Program-made: the position numbers and the translations under genes
Shown here: positions 6,817 to 13,740 of the stretch, one piece after another
How positions within the stretch are numbered: the stretch's first letter is position 1
Layout of the letters: each line of letters starts with the position of its first letter
The notes under the pieces: model-generated
Databases searched by the model: none
Seen by the model: the letters and a program-made list of their open reading frames with translations, nothing else
What the model was told of the DNA's origin: nothing
Assembly: GCA_001805765.1 (NCBI GenBank)
Contig: MHGW01000042.1
Coordinates: 1-30,676 of the forward strand
Length of the DNA stretch: 30,676 nt
DNA from: Omnitrophica WOR_2 bacterium RIFCSPLOWO2_01_FULL_41_12
Lineage (GTDB): Bacteria > Omnitrophota > Gorgyraeia > Gygaellales > Profunditerraquicolaceae
Reading direction: 5' to 3'

Positions 6817-7557
6817 ATGCGCAAGATATGTATTCTATTTGCTCTTTTGACTTTAACCTTTTTTGTTTATGCGCAAAATATTCCTCAGCCTCAAGGATTC
6901 GTCAATGATTTTGCCGGAGTTATTAGCCAAGAATATCAAGATAAACTGACTGCGCTGATTAGTGAGGTTGAGGAAAAGACTTCGGCTGAAATAGCCGTAG
7001 TTACTATTGGATCTATCGCTCCTTATGATGAAGTAGGGTATGCGCGGCTGCTCTTTGACAATTGGAAACCCGGTAAAAAAAGTAAGGATAACGGCGTACT
7101 GGTGCTTTTAGCCATAAAAGAAAGGCGCTGGCGCATTGAAACCGGCTATGGCGTAGAAGGGATTTTACCCGACGGCCTTTGCGGTGAAATCGGCCGCAAT
7201 TACATGGTGTCTTATTTTAAGGAGGCAAAGTATGCAGAAGGCCTTTATCAAGGTACACTTAAGATCGCTCAAATTATAGCCCAGGATGCAAATGTTGATC
7301 TAATCGCCTTAGAAAATTTTAAAGAACTGTCGTCAGAAAATAGATTGCCTTTAGATTCAATAGCGCCTTTACTTTTTTTATCATTCTTCATAGGATTTAT
7401 AATTTTAGCTCATTATTTATCGTATAGTCGCAGAAGGGATGGCCATTATTATGGCGGATGGGATTATGGTGGTGGGTCTTGGGGCGGCGGAGGATTTGGA
7501 GGTGGAGGTTTTGGTGGCGGCGGAGGCGGGGGCGGAGGCTCAGGAGGAGGATTTTAA
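6817..7557 (+). CDS. Secreted TPM-domain protein with glycine-rich tail
   Basis: An exported, membrane-anchored protein of the TPM (YgcG/TPM_phosphatase) family. Residues 1-20 form a signal peptide. The TPM domain spans about 25-170, with VNDFAGVISQEYQ, SAEIAVVTI, DNGVLVLLA and ETGYGVEGILPD, which match the conserved family blocks. A membrane helix (about 182-202) is followed by an arginine patch and a Gly-rich tail with Tyr/Trp that ends in a poly-glycine run. Some family members are phosphatases or help assemble membrane complexes; the role here is unknown. It is paired with lemA, 12 bases downstream, a common conserved neighbourhood. Its ATG starts 5 bases after the preceding gene. Confidence 0.85.
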   Translation: MRKICILFALLTLTFFVYAQNIPQPQGFVNDFAGVISQEYQDKLTALISEVEEKTSAEIAVVTIGSIAPYDEVGYARLLFDNWKPGKKSKDNGVLVLLAIKERRWRIETGYGVEGILPDGLCGEIGRNYMVSYFKEAKYAEGLYQGTLKIAQIIAQDANVDLIALENFKELSSENRLPLDSIAPLLFLSFFIGFIILAHYLSYSRRRDGHYYGGWDYGGGSWGGGGFGGGGFGGGGGGGGGSGGGF

Positions 7558-7569
7558 AGGAGGGAAAAG

Positions 7570-8127
7570 ATGAAAAAGATTTTGATTGGCTTAGGGATAG
7601 CATTAGTATTAATTATTGTATCTTTTATTTCGGTTTATAATAGTATAGTTGCTAAAAACGAAACGATTACCGCTAAATGGGCGCAGGTGGAAAATCAGTT
7701 GCAAAGGCGCAATGATTTAATTCCTAATTTAGTAAATAGCGTCAAGGGTTATGCCGGCCACGAAAGAACGGTTTTTCAAGAGGTGACTAATGCCCGCTCT
7801 CAATGGGCCAAGGCAAATACCGCGGATGAGAAGATAAAGGCTGCAGGCGCCACAGATACGGCATTAGCCAGGCTACTTTTAGTGGTAGAGAATTATCCAA
7901 TCTTAAAGGCAGACCAGACATTTTTAAAACTGATGGATGAATTATCCGGGACAGAAAACAGGATTGCCGTAGAGAGGATGCGTTATAACGAATCTGTCAG
8001 GGACTATAATGTTACGGTGCGTATGTTTCCCGGAAATTTGATCGCCGGAATGTTTGGCTATAAGCCAGCTACAGAATATTTTAAAGCAGAAGAAAAAGCT
8101 AAATCTGTACCGGAAGTGAAATTTTGA
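7570..8127 (+). CDS. lemA: LemA family membrane protein
   Basis: It has a single N-terminal membrane helix (residues 4-23) followed by a long helical domain. The family block is clear: NQLQRRNDLIPNLVNSVKGY (about 47-66), then ERTVFQEVTNAR, and later the conserved ENYPILKADQTFLKLMDEL and GTENRIAVERMRYNESVRDYN. The length of 185 residues is normal. A strong Shine-Dalgarno, AAAGGAGG, overlaps the stop codon of the TPM gene, so the two are co-translated. LemA and TPM proteins are often encoded together; their biochemical job is not established. The start ATG 7570 is unambiguous. Confidence 0.92.
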   Translation: MKKILIGLGIALVLIIVSFISVYNSIVAKNETITAKWAQVENQLQRRNDLIPNLVNSVKGYAGHERTVFQEVTNARSQWAKANTADEKIKAAGATDTALARLLLVVENYPILKADQTFLKLMDELSGTENRIAVERMRYNESVRDYNVTVRMFPGNLIAGMFGYKPATEYFKAEEKAKSVPEVKF

Positions 8128-8130
8128 AAG

Positions 8131-8161
8131 AAGGGACAGTCCCCTGCGGGGACAGTCCCTT
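8131..8161 (+). repeat. GGGAC-A-GTCCC double palindrome, intergenic copy
   Basis: Two GGGACAGTCCC half-elements face each other (8133-8143 and 8149-8159) around a short centre. The whole folds as AAGGGAC/GTCCCTT plus GTCCCC/GGGGAC with one A-A mismatch and a TGC loop. Its 29-base core is the exact reverse complement of the copy at 15541-15569 in valS, and related to two other valS copies. It fills the gap between lemA and the next gene, just before TATAATA. No T-run follows. Confidence 0.85.
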
Positions 8162-8169
8162 ATAATAAA

Positions 8170-9366
8170 ATGAAATATATAGTCTTAGTTGGCGATGGAA
8201 TGGCGGATTATCCTATAAAAGAATTAGGCGGACGCACGCCCTTAGAGGTAGCTCGGACTCCCAATATGGATTTTATTGCTCAACACGGCAGGCTGGGCCG
8301 GATAAAAACCATTCCGGATAAGATGGCGCCTGCCTCGGATGTGGCCAATATTGCTATTTTAGGTTATGACCCGCAGAAATTCTATACCGGCAGAGGCCCT
8401 TTAGAGGCGGCAAATTTAGGCCTGGATTTAGAAGACGAAGATGTGGCTTTTCGCTGTAACTTGATTACTGCTTCAGGCGACAGCATTGTGGATTATAGCG
8501 CCGGCCATATCAGCTCTAAAGAAGCGGGCGAATTGATAAAATTTATTGACCAGAATTTAGGCACTAATCACATTAAGTTTTATCCCGGGGTAAGTTACCG
8601 GCACCTGATGTTAATAAAAAGAGGTGCTGAAGAACATTTGCAGGATTTAGTCTGTCAGCCGCCGCATGATATTACCGGCTTTAGTATCTCCAAGAATTTA
8701 CCCAAAGGAGAAAGCGCAGAAATTATTATCAGGTTAATGCAGGAGTCACGCAAGATTTTAGAGAGCCATGAAATAAATCAGGTCAGGATTGATTTAAAAG
8801 AGAATCCTGCGAATATGATCTGGCTCTGGGGCCCGGGTAAGAAACCCAGCCTGCCGAAATTTTCGCAAAAATACGGACTTTCGGGAAGCGTAATCTCCGC
8901 AGTAGACTTAATTAAGGGTTTAGGCAGGATATTAGATTTGCAAGTCATCAATGTCAAGGGCGCCACCGGCTATTATGATACGGATTATGCGGCTAAGGCA
9001 AAGGCGGCATTGAAATCCCTGGAGGAAAAAGATTTTGTCTTTTTACACGTAGAAGCGCCTGATGAAGCCGGCCATAACGGAGATCTACGGGAGAAAATTA
9101 CCGCGATTGAAAGGTTTGACCAATTAGTCGTCGGCACTATTTTAAATGCTTTAAAACGCAAAAAGAACTCGCGGATCTTAGTTTTACCCGACCATGCTAC
9201 GCCTGTTTCGCTAAAGACGCATGTGCCGGATCCGGTATTTTTTGGTATATACGGCAAAGGTATTATCGGCAGAGGATTTTTAAATTACAGCGAAAAAGAG
9301 GCAGAGAAATCCGACCTTTATTTTGAAAAAGGCCATGAACTGATGGATTATTTTATTAAATTATGA
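8170..9366 (+). CDS. ApgM-like protein, probable homoserine kinase
   Basis: A member of the cofactor-independent phosphoglycerate mutase/alkaline phosphatase superfamily, archaeal ApgM branch. Motifs are VGDGMADYP (metal-binding Asp9), PASDVANIAILGYDP with the active-site Ser56, GRGPLEAA, HVEAPDEAGHNG and LPDHATPVSLKTH, which carry the metal-binding Asp/His residues. At 398 residues it is the size of this branch. One subfamily, annotated as proposed homoserine kinase (TIGR02535), is found in genomes that lack ThrB, next to threonine genes. Here hom and thrC lie upstream and lysC and cimA downstream, with no GHMP-type ThrB, which favours that role over glycolysis. Phosphoglycerate mutase activity remains possible. 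No good ribosome binding site precedes ATG 8170; a TATAATA lies immediately upstream. Confidence 0.82.
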   Translation: MKYIVLVGDGMADYPIKELGGRTPLEVARTPNMDFIAQHGRLGRIKTIPDKMAPASDVANIAILGYDPQKFYTGRGPLEAANLGLDLEDEDVAFRCNLITASGDSIVDYSAGHISSKEAGELIKFIDQNLGTNHIKFYPGVSYRHLMLIKRGAEEHLQDLVCQPPHDITGFSISKNLPKGESAEIIIRLMQESRKILESHEINQVRIDLKENPANMIWLWGPGKKPSLPKFSQKYGLSGSVISAVDLIKGLGRILDLQVINVKGATGYYDTDYAAKAKAALKSLEEKDFVFLHVEAPDEAGHNGDLREKITAIERFDQLVVGTILNALKRKKNSRILVLPDHATPVSLKTHVPDPVFFGIYGKGIIGRGFLNYSEKEAEKSDLYFEKGHELMDYFIKL

Positions 9367-10955
9367 ATTCCTTGTTTATTGTTATCATAGCCATAGTATT
9401 GTTTTTCTTGGCCTATAAATTCTATGCTAAAAAATTAGAAGGCCTTTGGCAGATTGACCCTAAAAGGCCGACTCCGGCTTTTTCCAAATATGACAGCGTA
9501 GATTATATCCCGGCAAAAAACTGGCTGGTTTTGTTTGGCCATCATTTTGCCTCTATTGCCGGAGCAGGCCCGATTATCGGGCCGGTGATTGCGGTGATGC
9601 TCTGGGGTTGGCTGCCGGCTTATATTTGGGTAATTTTCGGCACCATCTTTATCGGCGGAGTGCATGATTTTGGGGCATTGATTACTTCCGTGCGGGAAGG
9701 CGGTTCTTCAGTGGCGGATATTGCCCAGCATGTTATTTCCCGAAGGGCGAAGATTATTTTTTCCCTGTTTGTGTGGCTGGCCTTAATTTTAGTCATTGCT
9801 GTCTTTGCCTATCTTTGTGCGGATACCTTTGTCAAAGAACCCAAGATTGTTTTACCATCATTAGGATTAATACCGGTAGCCATGCTGGTAGGGTATCTTT
9901 TATATCATTTACGGGTAAATAGCGTATTGGCTACTATATTTGGCCTGGTATCTTTATTAGGCCTCATATTTTTAGGTAACCACATAGCTATTAATAATAA
10001 TTTAACCTTCTGGTTATTCGTTCTCTTTATCTATTGTTTTTTTGCTTCTGTTTTACCGGTAAACATACTTTTACAGCCGCGGGATTATCTTTCCAGTTTC
10101 TTATTATTTTTTGGCCTAGGCGCAGGATATCTAGGTTTATTATTATTTCCCCCCAAAATGAATATGCCTTTTTATCACAGCGGGATGTCTTCTGAAGGTT
10201 ATCTCTGGCCGGCATTATTTGTGACCGTGGCCTGCGGAGCAGTTTCCGGTTTTCACGCTTTAATTGCCAGCGGCACATCTTCAAAACAAATTGCCAATGA
10301 ACGCCAGGTAAGGAGAATCGGATACGGAGGAATGGTCGCCGAGGGCTTGGTAGCAGTGTTAGCCATAATTGCCACCGCATCTTTATTCAGGCCTGGCGAA
10401 GATTTTAGTAAAGCCTTAAAAACCCTGACCCCTATCGGAATATATGGTAAAGGATACGGGTTAATCACCAATAGAATTTTAGGTAATCACGGCGCTTTTA
10501 TCGCCATAACTATATTAAATGCATTTATCCTTACGACACTGGATACTGCGACAAGAATAGCCCGCTACTTAAGCGAAGAATTATTTAAAATCAAAAACCG
10601 TTATTTTTCAACCTTACTCATTGTCATCTTGGGTGCGGCTTTAGCCTTAAGCGGTAAATGGCAAAAAATCTGGCCGGCCTTTGGCGCATCCAATCAGTTA
10701 GTCGCTGCTCTGGCCTTATTTGTTTTAAGCTGTTGGCTTCTTTCCAAAGATAAAACGATAAAGTTTACTTTATTGCCGGCGTTCTTTATGCTGGTTACCG
10801 CTGTGGCAGCATTAGTATTACAGACCATCAAATATTTTGTCCATAAAGATATTGTGCTTTGTATGATTAGCGGCAGTTTAATTATATTATCGGTAATTAT
10901 GGTTTATGAAATTATCCGCTCATTGAAGGAGAAAAAAGCATGCATAAGGGTTTAA
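9363..10955 (+). CDS. cstA: CstA family carbon starvation / peptide transporter
   Basis: A polytopic inner-membrane protein of 530 residues. The family signature near the N-terminus is clear: LFGHHFASIAGAGPIIGPVI (about 57-76), GGVHDFGALITSVREGGSSV and DIAQHVISRRAK. About a dozen or more hydrophobic segments follow, with the conserved ASGTSSKQIANER and GNHGAF...TLDTATRIARY stretches. CstA proteins are tied to uptake of peptides or pyruvate under carbon limitation; the substrate here cannot be told. It is shorter than the about 700-residue E. coli CstA and fits the compact class found in anaerobes. The ATGA overlap with the preceding gene and the 16-base overlap with lysC place it inside the amino-acid operon. 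Confidence 0.93.
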   Translation: MNSLFIVIIAIVLFFLAYKFYAKKLEGLWQIDPKRPTPAFSKYDSVDYIPAKNWLVLFGHHFASIAGAGPIIGPVIAVMLWGWLPAYIWVIFGTIFIGGVHDFGALITSVREGGSSVADIAQHVISRRAKIIFSLFVWLALILVIAVFAYLCADTFVKEPKIVLPSLGLIPVAMLVGYLLYHLRVNSVLATIFGLVSLLGLIFLGNHIAINNNLTFWLFVLFIYCFFASVLPVNILLQPRDYLSSFLLFFGLGAGYLGLLLFPPKMNMPFYHSGMSSEGYLWPALFVTVACGAVSGFHALIASGTSSKQIANERQVRRIGYGGMVAEGLVAVLAIIATASLFRPGEDFSKALKTLTPIGIYGKGYGLITNRILGNHGAFIAITILNAFILTTLDTATRIARYLSEELFKIKNRYFSTLLIVILGAALALSGKWQKIWPAFGASNQLVAALALFVLSCWLLSKDKTIKFTLLPAFFMLVTAVAALVLQTIKYFVHKDIVLCMISGSLIILSVIMVYEIIRSLKEKKACIRV

Positions 10956-12160
10956 TTGTGCAGAAATTCGGCGGCTCTTCCGTAGCTAATCTCAGCCGCA
11001 TCCAGAATGTGGCCAGAAGAGTGGTCAATTACAGCAAAAAAGGCTATGACTTGGTAGTGGTGGTTTCTGCTTTGGGAGATACCACTGACGAACTCATTGA
11101 GTTAGCGCATAAAATTAACCCTGAGCCTGCGGAGAGGGAAATGGATATGCTTTTATCCACCGGCGAACAGATTTCCGTGGCCTTGTTAGCTATGGCTATC
11201 CATAAGTTAGGCTATGAGGCTATATCTTTTACCGGAGCGCAGGTAGGCATTATTACTGATACCAGCCATACCCGCGCCCGGATTTTAAAAATAAATGCGG
11301 ATAAAATAAAGGAAGAACTAAAAAACGGAAAGATCGTGATTGTCGCCGGTTTTCAGGGAGTTACTTTAAATCAAGATATTACTACTTTAGGCCGGGGCGG
11401 TTCGGATTTAACTGCCGTGGCCTTGGCCAAGGAATTGTGTGCCCGCGAATGCCAGATATATACTGATGTCGCGGGTATTTATACTACTGACCCGCACATA
11501 GAACGCCGGGCCAAGAAAATTTCCCGTATTACTTATGATGAGATGCTGGAGATGGCATCGTTGGGTGCCCAGGTAATGCAGGCGCGCTCCATAGAGGTAG
11601 CCAAAAAATTCAATGTGCCTATACATGTGCGCTCTTCATTTTCTAAAAAATCCGGAACCATGATTGTAAGGGAGGTTAAAAGAATGGAAGACGTAGTGGT
11701 AAGCGGGGTAACTCTAAATAAAAAAGAGGCCAAGATTACGGTTTGTAATGTCCCTGACCGTCCGGGCGTAGCCGCCAAGATATTCAAAGAATTATCCAGC
11801 GGCGGAATAAGTGTGGATATGATTGTGCAGAATGTCAGCCATACCCGGCAAACCGACATTTCTTTTACCGTAAATAAATCCGGCTTGAGCAAGGCATCCC
11901 GAATCACTAAAAAGATTGCCCGGCAAATACAGGCAGATGATGTCTTGGAGGATCAAGATATCGCCCGGGTTTCCATTGTGGGCGTAGGGATGAAGTCACA
12001 TCCGGGTGTCGCTGCTAAGATGTTTGAATCTCTGGCTAAAAATAAGATTAATATTGAGATGATTTCTACTTCCGATATCAGCATATCCTGTATTATCAAA
12101 AAGAAATCCGGAGAGACCGCAGTCAGGGCATTGCATGAAAAATTCGGGTTAGCAAAATAG
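10940..12160 (+). CDS. lysC: Aspartate kinase (alpha form)
   Basis: It phosphorylates aspartate, the first step to lysine, threonine and methionine. The kinase domain starts with VQKFGGSSVAN and contains STGEQISVALLAMA, TLGRGGSDLTAVALA and the YTDVAGIYTTDP motif. Two ACT domains follow from about residue 250 (CNVPDRPGVAAKIF and VGVGMKSHPGVAAKMF), the usual feedback-control module. At 406 residues it matches the monofunctional B. subtilis LysC/Corynebacterium Ask class. AAGGAG sits 8-9 bases before ATG 10940. The ACT region has its own strong ribosome binding site and in-frame ATG at 11684 (separate entry). It overlaps the cstA end by 16 bases. Confidence 0.96.
   Translation: MHKGLIVQKFGGSSVANLSRIQNVARRVVNYSKKGYDLVVVVSALGDTTDELIELAHKINPEPAEREMDMLLSTGEQISVALLAMAIHKLGYEAISFTGAQVGIITDTSHTRARILKINADKIKEELKNGKIVIVAGFQGVTLNQDITTLGRGGSDLTAVALAKELCARECQIYTDVAGIYTTDPHIERRAKKISRITYDEMLEMASLGAQVMQARSIEVAKKFNVPIHVRSSFSKKSGTMIVREVKRMEDVVVSGVTLNKKEAKITVCNVPDRPGVAAKIFKELSSGGISVDMIVQNVSHTRQTDISFTVNKSGLSKASRITKKIARQIQADDVLEDQDIARVSIVGVGMKSHPGVAAKMFESLAKNKINIEMISTSDISISCIIKKKSGETAVRALHEKFGLAK
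11668..11676 (+). promoter_or_regulatory. Internal ribosome binding site in lysC
   Basis: AAGGGAGGT lies inside the lysC reading frame and ends 7 bases before an in-frame ATG (11684). It is one of the strongest Shine-Dalgarno matches in the window, and it falls exactly at the border between the kinase and ACT domains. Confidence 0.6.
11684..12160 (+). CDS. lysC: Aspartate kinase beta subunit (internal start)
   Basis: Translation from the in-frame ATG at codon 249 of lysC would give a 158-residue protein, starting MEDVVVSGVTLNKKEAKI, made of the two ACT domains only. B. subtilis aspartokinase II and Corynebacterium aspartokinase are known alpha2/beta2 enzymes whose beta subunit is made by just such an internal start, at nearly the same place (around residue 246-250). 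The strong Shine-Dalgarno at 11668-11676 with ideal spacing supports the same arrangement here. It has not been shown for this organism; the alternative is a chance match within coding sequence. Confidence 0.55.
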   Translation: MEDVVVSGVTLNKKEAKITVCNVPDRPGVAAKIFKELSSGGISVDMIVQNVSHTRQTDISFTVNKSGLSKASRITKKIARQIQADDVLEDQDIARVSIVGVGMKSHPGVAAKMFESLAKNKINIEMISTSDISISCIIKKKSGETAVRALHEKFGLAK

Positions 12161-12171
12161 CGAGGTTGAAG

Positions 12172-13740
12172 ATGTCTAAAGTAAAATTATACGATACCAC
12201 TTTAAGGGACGGAGCGCAGGGAGAAGGTATTTCTTATTCGGTAATGGATAAGGTTAGGATTGCCCAGGAATTAGATAAATTAGGCATCCATTATATTGAG
12301 GGCGGCTGGCCGGGTTCTAACCCCAAAGATATGGAATTCTATTTAAAAATGGCAAAGGTACGCTTAAAGAATAGCGTATTGGTGGCTTTTGGTTCCACAC
12401 GTAAAGCCCATACCCACGCAAATCAAGACCAGAACTTAAAAGCTATTTTGAAATCACAGGCAAAGATTGTGGCTATCTTTGGTAAGACCTGGGATTTACA
12501 TATTAAAGACGTCTTAAAGACTACACTCGATGAGAACCTGCAGATGATTAAAGATAGTTTGAGTTTTCTGGCCTCAAAAGGCCTGATCGTATTTTATGAT
12601 GCCGAGCATTTCTTTGATGCCTATAAGGCTAATAAAGAATATAGCCTAAAGTGTCTGTTGACTGCTCAGGAAGCAGGCGCAAAGGCCATTGTTCTCTGCG
12701 ATACAAACGGCGGGACACTTACCTCTGAGATTTCCCGGGTTATTCAGGAAATCCGGCCTAAAATAAATGTTGGCTTAGGTATTCATTGTCATAATGATGC
12801 TGGTTTAGCAGTAGCAAATTCCCTGGTTGCCGTTGAGGCGGGTTGCGATATGGTCCAGGGTACAATTAATGGTTATGGCGAACGCTGCGGCAACGCGGAT
12901 TTAATCCCGCTTATTGCCAACCTGAAATTAAAATTGGGTATTGACTGTATCAGCGACGATAAATTAAAAGAATTGACTAGGGCTTCGCATTTTGTCAGCG
13001 AGATAAGCAATATGCGGCAAAAAGATGATCAACCTTATGCCGGCGTATCCAGTTTTGCCCATAAAGGCGGTGTGCATATTAATGCCGTAATGAAGAATCC
13101 CAGAACCTATGAGCATATTGAACCGTCACTGGTAGGGAATCGGCGCAGGATCTTGGTTTCGGAATTAGCGGGTAAGACCGGGATTTTAATTCGCGCCAAA
13201 GAATTAGAATTAGATTTAAGCAAAGAAGACCCCCAGACCAAAAGGATCCTTAAGCTCATCCAGAATTTAGAGCACCAGGGTTATCATTTTGAGGCGGCAG
13301 AGGCTTCCTTTGAATTATTAATGAAAAAAGCCCTGAAGAAGTATAAGAAATTTTTTGAATTAGAGGGTTTTCGGGTAGTGGTAGAGAAGCGTTCTGATAA
13401 AAAGATTGCGTCGGAGGCGATTATCAAATTAAAGGTAAAAGGCGTAAAAGAACACACTGCTGCTGAAGGCGACGGCCCGGTAAATGCCTTGGATAATGCC
13501 CTGCGTAAGGCATTAAAAGATTTTTATCCCACCCTATCCAAAATGCATCTTTCTGATTTTAAGGTGCGCGTATTGGAGGAGAAGGCAGGCACAGCTAGCC
13601 GGGTGCGTGTGCTTATCCAGTCTCAGGATGAAACAGATACCTGGAGCACTATCGGTGTTTCCGGAAATATTATTGAAGCCAGTTGGCAGGCATTAGTGGA
13701 TAGTGTGGAATATAAGTTATTGAAGGATAGAGTAGAATAA
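12172..13740 (+). CDS. cimA: (R)-citramalate synthase
   Basis: It condenses pyruvate and acetyl-CoA to (R)-citramalate, opening the threonine-independent route to isoleucine. The N-terminal TIM barrel carries KLYDTTLRDGAQGEG, YIEGGWPGSNPKD, and the metal-binding GIHCHNDAGLAVANS followed by GTINGYGERCGNADL. The SFAHKGGVHINAV motif is typical. The C-terminal part (from about 405) is the LeuA-type allosteric dimer domain. GGWPGSNPKD is characteristic of this clade rather than isopropylmalate or homocitrate synthase, and 522 residues fit. I prefer ATG 12172, 6 bases after GAGG, to the TTG at 12166. The stop codon shares one base with the valS start (TAATG). Confidence 0.93.
   Translation: MSKVKLYDTTLRDGAQGEGISYSVMDKVRIAQELDKLGIHYIEGGWPGSNPKDMEFYLKMAKVRLKNSVLVAFGSTRKAHTHANQDQNLKAILKSQAKIVAIFGKTWDLHIKDVLKTTLDENLQMIKDSLSFLASKGLIVFYDAEHFFDAYKANKEYSLKCLLTAQEAGAKAIVLCDTNGGTLTSEISRVIQEIRPKINVGLGIHCHNDAGLAVANSLVAVEAGCDMVQGTINGYGERCGNADLIPLIANLKLKLGIDCISDDKLKELTRASHFVSEISNMRQKDDQPYAGVSSFAHKGGVHINAVMKNPRTYEHIEPSLVGNRRRILVSELAGKTGILIRAKELELDLSKEDPQTKRILKLIQNLEHQGYHFEAAEASFELLMKKALKKYKKFFELEGFRVVVEKRSDKKIASEAIIKLKVKGVKEHTAAEGDGPVNALDNALRKALKDFYPTLSKMHLSDFKVRVLEEKAGTASRVRVLIQSQDETDTWSTIGVSGNIIEASWQALVDSVEYKLLKDRVE

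Noticed and set aside
7397..7640. Reading frames across the glycine-rich tail of the TPM gene
   Set aside because: Both the minus-strand frame and the +2 frame are Arg/Trp- or Ser/Leu/Arg-rich shadows of GGN repeats and overlap the well-supported TPM and lemA genes.
8131..8161. Rho-independent terminator after lemA
   Set aside because: The stem is strong but no T-run follows, and the same element occurs inside valS coding sequence, so it is a repeat, not a dedicated terminator.
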